Assembly: GCF_038096175.1 (NCBI RefSeq) | Contig: NZ_CP151099.1 | Span: 1,924,501-1,988,500, forward strand | Length of the DNA stretch: 64,000 bases | Reading direction: 5' to 3' | Origin: Nostoc sp. UHCC 0302 | Lineage (GTDB): Bacteria > Cyanobacteriota > Cyanobacteriia > Cyanobacteriales > Nostocaceae | Shown here: piece after piece, positions 45,408 through 53,637 of the stretch | How the letters are laid out: every line of letters begins with the position of its first letter | Numbering within the stretch: the stretch's first letter is position 1 | Notes under the pieces: model-generated | Told to the model about the DNA's origin: nothing | The model's database searches: none | The model's input: the letters and a program-made list of their open reading frames with translations, nothing else | Translations under genes and position numbers: made by a program

Positions 45408-45578
45408 ATGCTATTGGCGATCGCAATCACGAAAGTGTTTGCATCTCATGTATTGCATACCTTTGAGTGGAATCTAATAGGTGAACCAAAGTTCGTGCAA
45501 TTTCCCTTGAAGAAGATTAGGGATGATTACCAAATAGACATTACAAAACTAAAAATCTTAAACAATACATCTATCTGA
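45408..45578 (+). pseudogene. C-terminal remnant of a cytochrome P450
   Basis: An open frame of 56 residues reads MLLAIAITKVFASHVLHTFEWNLIGE and KFVQFPLKKIRDDYQIDITKL. This matches the very C-terminal L-helix and following beta strands of cyanobacterial P450s (pattern A-x-x-E-x-K-hydrophobic-FASHLL-x-x-x-W-x-L, then FP-x-x-x-P-x-D). The haem-binding Cys loop and everything before are missing, and the helix Glu has been replaced. It is a small relic and not a functional gene. Confidence 0.45.
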
Positions 45579-45594
45579 AGGTATACTTTTGCCA

Positions 45595-45628
45595 ATCGTA
45601 GGCAAAAAAACGTCTGCGATTTTTTATA
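45595..45628 (+). terminator. Candidate intrinsic terminator
   Basis: ATCGTAGGC pairs with GTCTGCGAT (two G-U pairs) across an A-rich loop and is followed by TTTTTT. The hairpin lies about 220 bp after the SDR stop codon, just past the P450 remnant. It looks like a rho-independent terminator for the plus strand. Confidence 0.5.
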
Positions 45629-45734
45629 AAATCTATTTGAGAGCAATATTGATTTACAGTACTATCTATTGATATTTATCGAATCAAAACTCCTGGTATG
45701 GAGCCTTGTTATCGATGCAGTTAATAAATCTGTA

Positions 45735-45753
45735 GGGTGGGTATTACCCACCC
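45735..45753 (-). terminator. Hairpin downstream of rpmA
   Basis: GGGTGGGTATTACCCACCC is an almost perfect GC-rich hairpin starting 8 bp after the rpmA stop codon (minus strand). There is no T-run directly after it, so it is either a terminator of mixed type or a 3'-end stabiliser. Confidence 0.5.
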
Positions 45754-45760
45754 TGCCAAT

Positions 45761-46057
45761 TTAACTTGCTGCTGCCTCAGCTGGTGTTGCTTCAGCAACT
45801 GGGGCTGCTGTGTAAACGCTAACTTTTTTGCGGCTTTTGCCCTTTCTCTCAAAGGTTACGACACCATCGATTAAGGCAAACAGAGTGTCATCGCTACCAA
45901 TACCGACGTTGTTACCTGGGTGAAATTTAGTGCCGCGCTGACGCACGAGAATGTTTCCCGCACGCACAGCTTGACCACCATAACGCTTAACGCCCAGACG
46001 TTGAGCATTAGAGTCACGACCGTTACGTGTACTACCTGTTCCTTTCTTATGAGCCAT
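45761..46057 (-). CDS. rpmA: 50S ribosomal protein L27
   Basis: 98 residues. The N-terminus [22 protein letters not shown] and the [22 protein letters not shown] core are characteristic of L27, located at the peptidyl transferase centre. The C-terminal extension is Ala/Glu-rich ([14 protein letters not shown]). No N-terminal cleavage extension is present. It lies 28 bp downstream of rplU on the same strand, the usual rplU-rpmA operon. Confidence 0.97.
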   Translation of the reverse strand: MAHKKGTGSTRNGRDSNAQRLGVKRYGGQAVRAGNILVRQRGTKFHPGNNVGIGSDDTLFALIDGVVTFERKGKSRKKVSVYTAAPVAEATPAEAAAS

Positions 46058-46085
46058 AATTTCCTCTCGTGTATCTACTTATCTA

Positions 46086-46490
46086 TTATTCAGCAGCGGT
46101 TTCAACTTCTTCAGTAGTGTTATCTTGAACAGGCATTTCAGGTATTGCGCCTGCTTCAGCGGCAAACACTTCACCATTTAGAGTGATGGAGTTAATCAAA
46201 AGTCTGGTAATTTCCTGACGATGCCCCCGTTTTTTACGGGTTTTCTTTTTCGGCTTCATTTTATATACCAAGACCTTACGACCTCTGAAATGTCGTAACA
46301 CCGTCCCTTCTACAGTTGCACCTGTGACTAGCGGCTGTCCAATGGAGACTTCGCCGTCGTGCTGCACGAATAATACTGACTCTATAGTAACTTTTTCCTC
46401 TGGTTGGGCAGTCAGCAGTTCAATGTCGTAAAACCGCCCTGGCTCTACTTTTATTTGTTTGCCGCCAGTTTCGATAATTGCGTAGGTCAT
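46086..46490 (-). CDS. rplU: 50S ribosomal protein L21
   Basis: 134 residues. [24 protein letters not shown], then the [15 protein letters not shown] basic patch, define L21, which contacts 23S rRNA. The C-terminus carries an acidic tail of about 30 residues ([19 protein letters not shown]) longer than E. coli L21. It starts at ATG 46490. It leads the rplU-rpmA operon. Its leader contains two mutually exclusive hairpins. Confidence 0.97.
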   Translation of the reverse strand: MTYAIIETGGKQIKVEPGRFYDIELLTAQPEEKVTIESVLFVQHDGEVSIGQPLVTGATVEGTVLRHFRGRKVLVYKMKPKKKTRKKRGHRQEITRLLINSITLNGEVFAAEAGAIPEMPVQDNTTEEVETAAE

Positions 46491-46512
46491 GGGATTGTCC
46501 TTGAGGTTGCCG

Positions 46513-46557
46513 TACAGGTAGCTGGTTTGTATCTCCTGTAGAGAAGCTTTTGCCAGC
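46513..46557 (-). promoter_or_regulatory. Leader of rplU with overlapping hairpins (candidate attenuator)
   Basis: In the transcript direction, TACAGG...CCTGTA (46540-46535 with 46518-46513) and GCTGG...CCAGC (46557-46553 with 46525-46521) can each form, but their arms interleave, so only one forms at a time. The pair lies 23-67 nt before the L21 start codon. Regulation by L21 or translation is possible; not proven. Confidence 0.35.
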
Positions 46558-47247
46558 TTTTGTATTATGTCTACCTGATCCGAGCAGGAATTAGACAGAC
46601 AATCTAAAATTGTATCTTGTTAACTACGTTTCAGTCAAACTATAAATAAATCAAATTTAACAAGTAAAGAGTTTTTATGAGCAACAATTTTTTCACCTAT
46701 TATCTATGCCAATGTATCTGATGCGTAGGCGTAGCCCGTCGTAGACATCGCATCGGACAAAAAAATTCAATTAAAGTCAGACATTCATCAGGAGAAGATG
46801 AAATTACTTCCCAAGCTTTAGATACCATAGCTTGCTTTGAGAAAGCTATGTGTGGCATACTGAAACCAAATTCCGGTATTTCGATAGGTTTTTAGTAGTA
46901 TTTAATGATCATTAACTAATCTAAGCGAGAGATCAGAAGTTACACTCAAGGGAAAGCAAGATTCAGGCTTCAACTAATTAGTAATTGCGATAAAAGCATC
47001 AGTCTCTTGTGTAATACGTATCTTAACTATCTTGCTCACAAGGGTAAATTTGTCTTCACTGTTGCTACAAAGTCTTGTTATTAATAAGGATGAGGATAAT
47101 TTAAATAGATATTAAAATGCACCCACTTTTTAGAGGTTTAGGTTGAATTCAGTTCAGCATATAGCAAAGAAATATCCACAAAATGCCTCTTGTCTTGCAA
47201 AACAACTCTGATTCAAAAGTAGTAAAGTGAGTTTTAAAGGAGTATAC
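46558..47247. other. Spacer between rplU and the organosulfur region
   Basis: It contains the rplU promoter, a palindromic module near 46723-46760 (CGTAGGCGTAGCCCGTCGTA) and AT-rich DNA. An open stretch near 46760-46893 has no start codon with a ribosome site and no recognised family. AAAGGAG at 47236-47242 is the ribosome site of the next gene. Confidence 0.45.
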
Positions 47248-48447
47248 ATGTCACCGTTAGAGCAAACAGTGCCAGAAACCTTTATCAATAAAGGCTTAGA
47301 AACTCTCCCTAATCTTTTTGAGCGAGTAGAGGCTCTTGCTAAGGACTTTGCAACCCGTGCAGCGGCACACGACAGAGATGGTTCTTTTCCGTTCGAGAAC
47401 TTCACAGCTTTGCACGAAGCGGGGCTTCTCAGCCTTACCATTCCGCGTGAATTGGGTGGTCAGGGTTTGGGGCTTACGAGTATCTGCCGGGTAATTGAGG
47501 GGATAGCGCGTGGTGATGCTTCAACAGCACTAGTATTAACGATGCACTACCTGCAACACGCCCATGCTGCTCGTAACCGTCGCTGGCATCCAGAAGTTTA
47601 CCAACGGCTATGTCGTGAGTCAATTGAAGGCATTACCCTACTTAACGCTGCCCGTGTTGAACCAGAGTTAGGGACGCCAGCTAGAGGCGGATTACCTGCC
47701 ACAGTTGCCGAACGAACAAAAGATGGCTGGCGCTTAACGGGACATAAGCAATACACTACAGGTAGTCCCATCTTGAGCTACTTTGTTGTTTGGGCGCAAA
47801 CAAATGAGGATGAACCCCAAGTAGGAAGCTTTCTTGTACCTCGTGACCTTCCTGGCTTAAGAATTGTCGAAACCTGGGATCATCTGGGGATGAGAGCTAC
47901 AGGCAGTCACGATCTAATTTTAGAAAATGTATTGATTCCCTTAGAGTATGCTCTAAATATCAGCCCCGTATCAACTACGTTATCCTTTGATCCGCTGATT
48001 TCTACCTGGGGAAGTTTGACAGTCAGTGCCTTGTATTTAGGAGTTGCCACTGCTGCACGAGATTGGCTAACTGGTTACCTTAATGAACGTACACCTACTA
48101 ATCTGGGAGAACCTTTAGCGACCTTGCCCCGATTCCAAACTGCTGTGGGTGAGATGGAAGCACTGCTATTCGCTAACCGGAGACTAATTTATAGCTTGGC
48201 AGAAGACATTGATAAGGGTGAGTATGAGCCTAACGTAGGATTACAAGCACAAGCTGTTAAATACCTGACTACAACCAACTCGATTCGTGCTGTAGAGATT
48301 GGCTTGCAACTGACAGGTAATCCAGGTCTGTTAAAGAAGAATCCTTTAGAACGACATTACCGAGATGTTCTTTGCAGCCGAATCCACACACCACAAAATG
48401 ATGTTATTTGCCAGTCTTTGGGGAAATCGGTGCTGAAAGTTAAGTGA
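47248..48447 (+). CDS. Acyl-CoA dehydrogenase-fold flavin monooxygenase, DszC/SfnC-like
   Basis: 399 residues from ATG 47248, with AAAGGAG 5 nt before it. Acyl-CoA dehydrogenase fold: N-terminal helical part (to about 130), LTGHKQYTTGSPILSYFVVWAQ beta barrel with FMN-binding pattern, then the C-terminal four-helix bundle. The ending RHYRDVLCSRIHTPQNDV replaces the catalytic Glu loop of true dehydrogenases and instead matches DszC/SfnC-type FMN-dependent oxygenases that act on organosulfur compounds. An acyl-CoA substrate is therefore unlikely. It needs a flavin reductase, not seen here. It stands 600 bp from ssuA on the opposite strand, supporting a sulfur role. Confidence 0.78.
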   Translation: MSPLEQTVPETFINKGLETLPNLFERVEALAKDFATRAAAHDRDGSFPFENFTALHEAGLLSLTIPRELGGQGLGLTSICRVIEGIARGDASTALVLTMHYLQHAHAARNRRWHPEVYQRLCRESIEGITLLNAARVEPELGTPARGGLPATVAERTKDGWRLTGHKQYTTGSPILSYFVVWAQTNEDEPQVGSFLVPRDLPGLRIVETWDHLGMRATGSHDLILENVLIPLEYALNISPVSTTLSFDPLISTWGSLTVSALYLGVATAARDWLTGYLNERTPTNLGEPLATLPRFQTAVGEMEALLFANRRLIYSLAEDIDKGEYEPNVGLQAQAVKYLTTTNSIRAVEIGLQLTGNPGLLKKNPLERHYRDVLCSRIHTPQNDVICQSLGKSVLKVK

Positions 48448-48506
48448 TTAAGAACTGGGGATTGGAAAAGAGTTTTTCCAATCCATAATCCCCAGTACTT
48501 AATCAC
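48444..48506. terminator. Large inverted repeat overlapping the stop codon
   Basis: Arms of about 26 nt (GTGATTAAGAACTGGGGATT and its complement ending TTAATCAC) with a 3-nt loop begin at the last codon and contain the TGA. It makes a strong hairpin, which should end transcription of the DszC/SfnC-like gene. It derives from the CTGGGGATTGG repeat family. Confidence 0.7.
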
Positions 48507-48587
48507 TTTGAAAGTATGCCTATAAAACATGGAAGTTAAGACCATCATGCCTATTAATTAGGATTTTTGTGCTGAAAGCGAGGTTTT

Positions 48588-48887
48588 ATGAAATGTCCTG
48601 ATTGTGGATCTATCAAAATTAGCAAAAACGGACATCGGCGTGGTAAGCAAAGTTATATATGTAACCATTGTCGTCGTCAATTCATTGAGTATTATGATGT
48701 TTTGGGATATCGAGAATCAATCAAAAAGCGCTGTTTAGAACTCTACTTCAGCGGTATGGGTTTTCGGGCCATTGAAAGGACTACAGGTGTGAATCATAAT
48801 ACTGTAATTAACTGGGTAAGACAGGCGGCTAATTCTTTGCCTGATACTCAACAGCCTGTGAAACAACTCCAGAAGTTGCACAGTTGA
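48588..48887 (+). mobile_element. Truncated IS1-type transposase (InsA-like N-terminal part)
   Basis: 99 residues. Zinc ribbon C3-x2-C6...C25-x2-C28 (CPDC and CNHC), then an HTH (GFRAIERTTGVNHNTVINWVRQ). This is the InsA-type DNA-binding part of IS1 family elements. The catalytic DDE region should follow by frameshift; instead the downstream DNA carries no open frame and ends in a palindromic repeat at 48970. It is a remnant, not a mobile unit. Confidence 0.8.
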
Positions 48888-48967
48888 TATACTGCTTTTT
48901 ATGCTTATCTGAAAGAATTGGAGGATAAAAAGCGATTTTTTTAAAATTTAAAACTGATAGATAGACC

Positions 48968-48999
48968 ATGTGTAGAGACGTTGCATTGCAACGTCTCTA
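48968..48999. repeat. Palindromic repeat (GTAGAGACGTTGCATTGCAACGTCTCTA)
   Basis: Third copy of the family at 27549 and 38522; here the perfect arms are TAGAGACGTTGCA/TGCAACGTCTCTA. It lies after the IS1 remnant and before the end of ssuA (minus strand), where it may terminate ssuA transcription. Confidence 0.75.
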
Positions 49000-49047
49000 G
49001 CAAAAAATTTATCGCATTAATTAATTAAATCGGTATTATCTGTATTG

Positions 49048-50076
49048 TCAAATACTACACTGAGAAATTGCATTGTTAAAGCTATTATCCCACAGGGGTT
49101 TAACTTCAACTTTAGAGGGAATCACGCCAGCTTCAGCAAATGTGTCAGCAACTTCTTGCTCTGATGCGATCGCATCATCAGAGGTAGGAAGCACCTGAGA
49201 AGGACGCTGTTGCTGTTCTAGCTTTGCTTGTTCTAGTACAATGCTCTCGTCAATGCCAATTGCCGTTGCATAATTCTTAGCCCAAGTCTCCAAATTTGAT
49301 GCTTGCCAAGCTTGCGATTTTTTGATTCTACACAGAAAGTCAGCGATCGCAGCTTGTTTTGCAGTATCGGCGATCGCTTTGGGAGCTGCAACAATCAAAA
49401 AGTTACCACTAAGGATATCCTTTGCAGACTTCAACTCTCTAGCGCCATCTTTTTTAGCTTGCGGGATTGAATAACCGTAGGTAGCCCAAGCATCCAGTTC
49501 ACCTTTCCTGAAGGCAGAAAGACCGTCAGGGATGGAAAGAGCAATCCCATTAACATCTTTCAACGTCAGGCCAACCTCCTTTAACATCTTGATCAAGAAG
49601 TAATGGGCTGTAGTGGCTTTGATGTAGCCGACTTTCTTACCTTTGAGGTCAGCGATCGTTTTAGCTGTAGAATTTTTCGGTACAAGCACAGTTTGCCCAA
49701 TGGTCGGGCCTTTAGTTGCAGCAATAATTTTCACTGCATCTTGAGAAGCGATCGCAAATATAGGCGGAATCTCACTACAGGAAGCCAGATCAATTGCATT
49801 AGCGTTAATCGCCTGTACCATGAGGTTGCCTCCCGTAAACTCTGTGAACTGAGTTTTATAGGGAAAATTATCTAATCCAGCTAACTTCAGTTGAAGATCC
49901 CAACCACCTTTATACTTAGCAACCCGCAGTGTCACATCCGACAAATCAACTGCTGATGTGGCGGCAATTTGGTTAGAATTCTTAGTGCAACTTGCTGTAA
50001 CAACCACTGCTGTAGTAGTGCCTGTCATCGCACCAAGCCAGCGTAGTACCTGACGACGTTTATAGTGGGTAGCCAA
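49048..50076 (-). CDS. ssuA: Sulfonate ABC transporter, solute-binding protein
   Basis: 342 residues. The N-terminus has twin basic residues (KRRQVLRW) and a lipobox-like TASC at about 30, so it is Tat- or Sec-exported and perhaps lipid-anchored. The NMT1/SsuA fold shows EFTGGNLMVQAINANAIDLASCSEIPP (ligand pocket) and LKGKKVGYIKATTAHYFLIKML, FRKGELDAWATYGYS. It binds alkanesulfonates or a related sulfur compound and feeds SsuBC. It starts at TTG 50076 because AAGGAGAAT precedes it by 8 nt and no ATG fits. It is separated from ssuBC by two dehydrogenase genes and a pseudogene. Confidence 0.85.
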   Translation of the reverse strand: MATHYKRRQVLRWLGAMTGTTTAVVVTASCTKNSNQIAATSAVDLSDVTLRVAKYKGGWDLQLKLAGLDNFPYKTQFTEFTGGNLMVQAINANAIDLASCSEIPPIFAIASQDAVKIIAATKGPTIGQTVLVPKNSTAKTIADLKGKKVGYIKATTAHYFLIKMLKEVGLTLKDVNGIALSIPDGLSAFRKGELDAWATYGYSIPQAKKDGARELKSAKDILSGNFLIVAAPKAIADTAKQAAIADFLCRIKKSQAWQASNLETWAKNYATAIGIDESIVLEQAKLEQQQRPSQVLPTSDDAIASEQEVADTFAEAGVIPSKVEVKPLWDNSFNNAISQCSI

Positions 50077-50149
50077 GGTTGATATTCTCCTTAAGATTTG
50101 GGGCTAGGTGATTAGGAACTAGGGACTAAAAAGATAAGTAGCAGTGACA

Positions 50150-51130
50150 ACTGGGGATTATTGCTCTTACTGAATCTGAAGGTTACTTGCGCTTCGAAAC
50201 CCAAGGCAGCAAAACCATCGTCTTGATTGACACTGATGGTTCCTCTGGTCGTGGTCGTGCTGTCAGCTTTCTCACCTTGAAAAATATATCTGCCACGGCT
50301 TTGAACAACGCCAAGAACTTTGCCTTGATTCGGACTACCATCACCAGCATTGAATACCTATACTGTTACTAACATCAACGACAGTGTTAGTGGTTCTCTA
50401 CGGCAAGCGATACAAGATTCGAAAAGATGTCATTAAATTTGATGGGGTATTCGCTGATGGTATCAGGGATATCATCAGCCTAACTAATGGTAAGCTCCTG
50501 ATCAGAGATGATCTAATTGTTGACGGCACAACAGCGGATTTGCTCACTGTTAGTGGTAAAAATGAGACAAACATTGTCTTTGAAATTAGCATAGGTGCTA
50601 CTGTGGCAATTGAAGGGCTGACTATTGCCGATGCTCGTCAGACAAGTGGAGATTTGTTTAGCTATGAAGACACAGAGCCGAATGGCACTAAGAAAAGCGT
50701 AAATCTTTGGTATTACTGGCTTTTGGGTGTGGGGTGTAGGGTGTAGGTTCGGGTGTAGGGAATCAAGAAGATGTTGAACTTTTTGACGCATTCGCATTCA
50801 ATTGTCTGGAACACTACACCCAACACCCTACCCCCAACACCCTGCCCTGACGACGTTTCACCTTTTCTTAGTGCCATTCGACACAGAGCCGGCGGAATAT
50901 TAAATTTTGGTACTTTGACGGTGAGTAACAGTACTATCCGCAGCAACAGTGTATTTGCTGGAGGCGGTATTTACAATAATGCATATTATGGAGGAAGTAT
51001 TCTTAATAACGGTACTCTGACAGTGAACAACAGCACTATCAGTGGTAATCAAGGTACTTTCGAGGGCGAAACCGTTATTAGTAATATTGTCAACAACGGT
51101 ACATTGGTGGTAAATAATAGCACCACGTAG
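50150..51130 (+). pseudogene. Decayed secreted beta-helix protein with MITE insertion
   Basis: Frame 1 reads LTESEGYLRFETQGSKTIVL and continues DGSSGRGRAVSFLTLKNISATAL, as in type I-secreted proteins. A shift near 50333 leads to YTVTNINDSVSGSLRQAIQDS, the CSLREA-type start of parallel beta-helix domains, then a stop and another shift near 50427 (DVIKFDGVFADGIRDI). After the MITE the repeats GTLTVSNSTI / GTLTVNNSTI follow to about 51130. Two frameshifts, stops and an insertion show it is dead. It lies between ssuA and the dehydrogenases. Confidence 0.75.
50680..50879. mobile_element. MITE-like foldback element, 200 bp, with 11-bp target duplication
   Basis: Terminal inverted repeats GAATGGCACTAAGAAAAG (50680-50697) and its exact complement (50862-50879) are flanked by direct repeats GACACAGAGCC (50669-50679 and 50880-50890). 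The interior contains a further inverted repeat of TGTGGGGTGTAGGGTGTAGG (about 50726-50745) with its complement at about 50813-50841 and no ORF. The 11-bp duplication suggests mobilisation by an IS4-type transposase. Confidence 0.88.
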
Positions 51131-51196
51131 TAAAATTCTGCCGTTTGTCTCCCTCCCTAAAGTCAATTTTTGCGTAAGTCTTATTTTGATCGAATC

Positions 51197-52147
51197 TTAG
51201 TATCCTACTTGCTTGTCCACTACATTCCGTAAGGGCTGTCCCGCTTGATAACGTCTGAGATTATCAAGAAATAGTTCTGTGATCCGTTCTCTCAGCCGCG
51301 GGGAAAGGGCTGAACAATGGGGTGTAATAAAGACGTTAGGCAGTGACCAAAAGGGGCTTTCTGGCGGTAGCGGCTCAGTAGCAACAGTGTCTAATCCAGC
51401 GCCTGCAATCCATCCCTCACGCAGAGCAGTCAGCAATGCGTTTTCATCAACTATTGCACCGCGAGCAATATTAATTAGGTAAGCAGACTGACGCATAGAG
51501 CGTAATGCTGCTTCATCAATCAGACCTTGAGTTTCGGGTGTCAAAGGTGTAGCAATAACTACATAATCTGCTTCTGGTAGGAGCGATCGCCATTCATTTG
51601 CACCCACAATTTTGTCAAAATCTGGCAGTGGTTCAGGATGGCGACGACTACCCCAAACTCTCATACCGAAAGCTTTGGCACGAGATGCGATCGCTTTACC
51701 TATGTTTCCTGCGCCAATAATTAACAAAGTTGCGTCCGCTAATTCTTCGAGAAACACTCCTCTGGGCCAAGTATGTGCATCCTGCAAAGCTTGCAATTTC
51801 CGCAGATTCTTGGCGTGATAAAGCATGAATGTTAATACAAATTCCGAAATTGGAATTGCATGAATCCCTGTACCATTCGTCAGAATAATGTCTCGTTTTA
51901 GAAAAGCGGGGGTGAGGAGGTGATTTACACCTGCACTCGGCGTCTGTTGCCAACGTATTGCAGGTAATTGTGCCAATATTTTGTCATAAATATGAATGTT
52001 GTTTGAATAAAACCCGTTTACATAAACTTCTGCATCGCTGGCATCGCCTTCAAGATTACCTTCATTATCTGTCCGCACTACCTCTATATCAGACGGTAAC
52101 TGTGGCTCAATATGAGGAGCAAGATTGATTGGTAGAATTATTTTCAC
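51197..52147 (-). CDS. D-2-hydroxyacid dehydrogenase, copy A
   Basis: 316 residues from GTG 52147. D-isomer-specific 2-hydroxyacid dehydrogenase: NAD motif LIIGAGNIGKAIA (about 139-151), catalytic Arg in INIARGAIVDE (about 222), Glu near 251 in DTVATEPLP, and His in FITPHCSA (about 277). N-terminal lid domain has PSDIEVVRTDNEGN. The product of the partner monooxygenase might be an aldehyde or 2-oxo acid; function here is inferred only from context. It is a tandem paralogue of the next gene, about 120 bp apart, and lies inside the ssu region. Confidence 0.86.
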   Translation of the reverse strand: MKIILPINLAPHIEPQLPSDIEVVRTDNEGNLEGDASDAEVYVNGFYSNNIHIYDKILAQLPAIRWQQTPSAGVNHLLTPAFLKRDIILTNGTGIHAIPISEFVLTFMLYHAKNLRKLQALQDAHTWPRGVFLEELADATLLIIGAGNIGKAIASRAKAFGMRVWGSRRHPEPLPDFDKIVGANEWRSLLPEADYVVIATPLTPETQGLIDEAALRSMRQSAYLINIARGAIVDENALLTALREGWIAGAGLDTVATEPLPPESPFWSLPNVFITPHCSALSPRLRERITELFLDNLRRYQAGQPLRNVVDKQVGY

Positions 52148-52269
52148 AATTTTTATGGGGATTGGGGCTGGGGACTGGGGATTGGGAACTAGGAAGATAA
52201 GGGAGATGAGGAAACACAGGGGAAGAATAAATATTGATTATTGATTATTGACTAATGCCCCATTCCCTA

Positions 52270-53217
52270 TTAATATCCAGCTTGTTTGTCCACTACATTC
52301 CTTAACGGTTCACCAGCTTGGTAGCGCTTCAAATTATCGAGAAATAGAGCTACTGAACGCTCTTTGACTCTTGGAGAATGGCCAGAAGTATGAGGTGTGA
52401 TAAAGACGTTAGGAAGTGACCATAAAGGACTTTCTGGTGGTAGCGGTTCTGTAATTACTGTGTCTAATGCTGCACCTGCAATCCAACCTTCAGTTAAAGC
52501 TTTTGTCAATGCGGCTTCATCTACTACAGCACCACGAGCAATATTGATTAAGTAGGCATGGGGAGGCAGCGATCGCAATACAGTTTCATCAATGAAACCT
52601 TTAGTTTCTGGAGTCAATGGAGTAGCAATTACTACATAATCTGCTTCTGGTAGAAGCGATCGCCATTCATTTGCACCTACAATTTTATCAAAATTTGGTA
52701 AGGCTTCAGGGTGACGGCGGCTACCAATAACTCTAATACCAAAGGGTTTAGCACGGGCAGCAATTTCTTGCCCAATCCCACCAGCACCAATAATTAGCAG
52801 AGTGGCATCAGTTAACTCTTGGATAGCAAAACCTCTTTGCCAGTGACGTTCTGCGTGTAATGCATACAATTCAGACAAACGCTTAGCATGAGCAAGTATG
52901 TAGGTGATCACAAATTCTGCGATCGGAATCCCATGCACCCCTGCCCCATTGGTGAGGATGATGTCACGCTCCAAATAAGTTGGTGTCAAAATATGATTGA
53001 CTCCTGCATTCGGTGCATGATGCCAACGCAGTGTAGGTGCTGCTGCTAACACTCGATGCAAAATTGGGCTTTTGAGAAAAAACCAACTTAAATAAACTTC
53101 AGCATCACTGGCATCAGCGTCAAGATTACCATCACTATCAACCAATACAACCTTTATATCAGATGATAGATGCGGTTCTATATCAGGAGCGATTTCAATA
53201 GGCAAAATAACTTTCAT
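52270..53217 (-). CDS. D-2-hydroxyacid dehydrogenase, copy B
   Basis: 315 residues from ATG 53217. LIIGAGGIGQEIAARAKPF (NAD), INIARGAVVDE (Arg), DTVITEPLPPESP (Glu), NVFITPHTSGHS (His). Same overall length and motif spacing as copy A, and long stretches such as KIVGANEWRSLLPEADYVVIATPLTPET are shared, so they arose by duplication. Both look catalytically intact. They might reduce 2-oxo acids such as a sulfopyruvate analogue, but no evidence for the substrate is in the sequence. Confidence 0.86.
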   Translation of the reverse strand: MKVILPIEIAPDIEPHLSSDIKVVLVDSDGNLDADASDAEVYLSWFFLKSPILHRVLAAAPTLRWHHAPNAGVNHILTPTYLERDIILTNGAGVHGIPIAEFVITYILAHAKRLSELYALHAERHWQRGFAIQELTDATLLIIGAGGIGQEIAARAKPFGIRVIGSRRHPEALPNFDKIVGANEWRSLLPEADYVVIATPLTPETKGFIDETVLRSLPPHAYLINIARGAVVDEAALTKALTEGWIAGAALDTVITEPLPPESPLWSLPNVFITPHTSGHSPRVKERSVALFLDNLKRYQAGEPLRNVVDKQAGY

Positions 53218-53637
53218 TAAGCTTACCCTATTTCACTAAATACCTATACAAAGATATTAGTAGGGGCTTACAGCTATACGCCCTTACAACTTTTTATATA
53301 AATATTGTTAATTATTTATCATTTTAAACAATAGATAAAATTATCAAAGTAAAAACTGCTACGATGATTATATGTATGATATTTAACAAGCTTTTTCTAC
53401 ATTAAAAAGCATTATTTTTTCAGTCAAATTTAATCTTGAAGTAGCCTAATTTACCACAGCTACCTCAAGTGTAATGGTAGTCAATTAACCTTATGATTTC
53501 ATAGGTTGGCTACAGCACTACTCGATTAATATCTCGAAATTTGTTGACATTATAAGCAACAATTTTGGAATTATAAGGGTAACTCGGAGTTCTTTGAGAA
53601 ATTATCAAACTCTAATAGAGTCTCTCAAAGCTAAATT
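53218..53637. other. Spacer with a possible PIN-toxin remnant (53510-53584, minus strand)
   Basis: AT-rich upstream region of copy B. On the minus strand, 53584 to 53510 reads YPYNSKIVAYNVNKFRDINRVVL then stop, which resembles the last strand of PIN-family toxin proteins (IVTYNxxDFR pattern). There is no start codon or other part, so it would be a relic; the match is short. Confidence 0.3.

Noticed and set aside
50513-50946. Minus-strand frames over the pseudogene
   Set aside because: Shadow frames caused by loss of stops in repeat and MITE DNA.
50771-51130. Possible separate gene after the MITE
   Set aside because: It starts within the MITE and continues the beta-helix repeats of the interrupted pseudogene.
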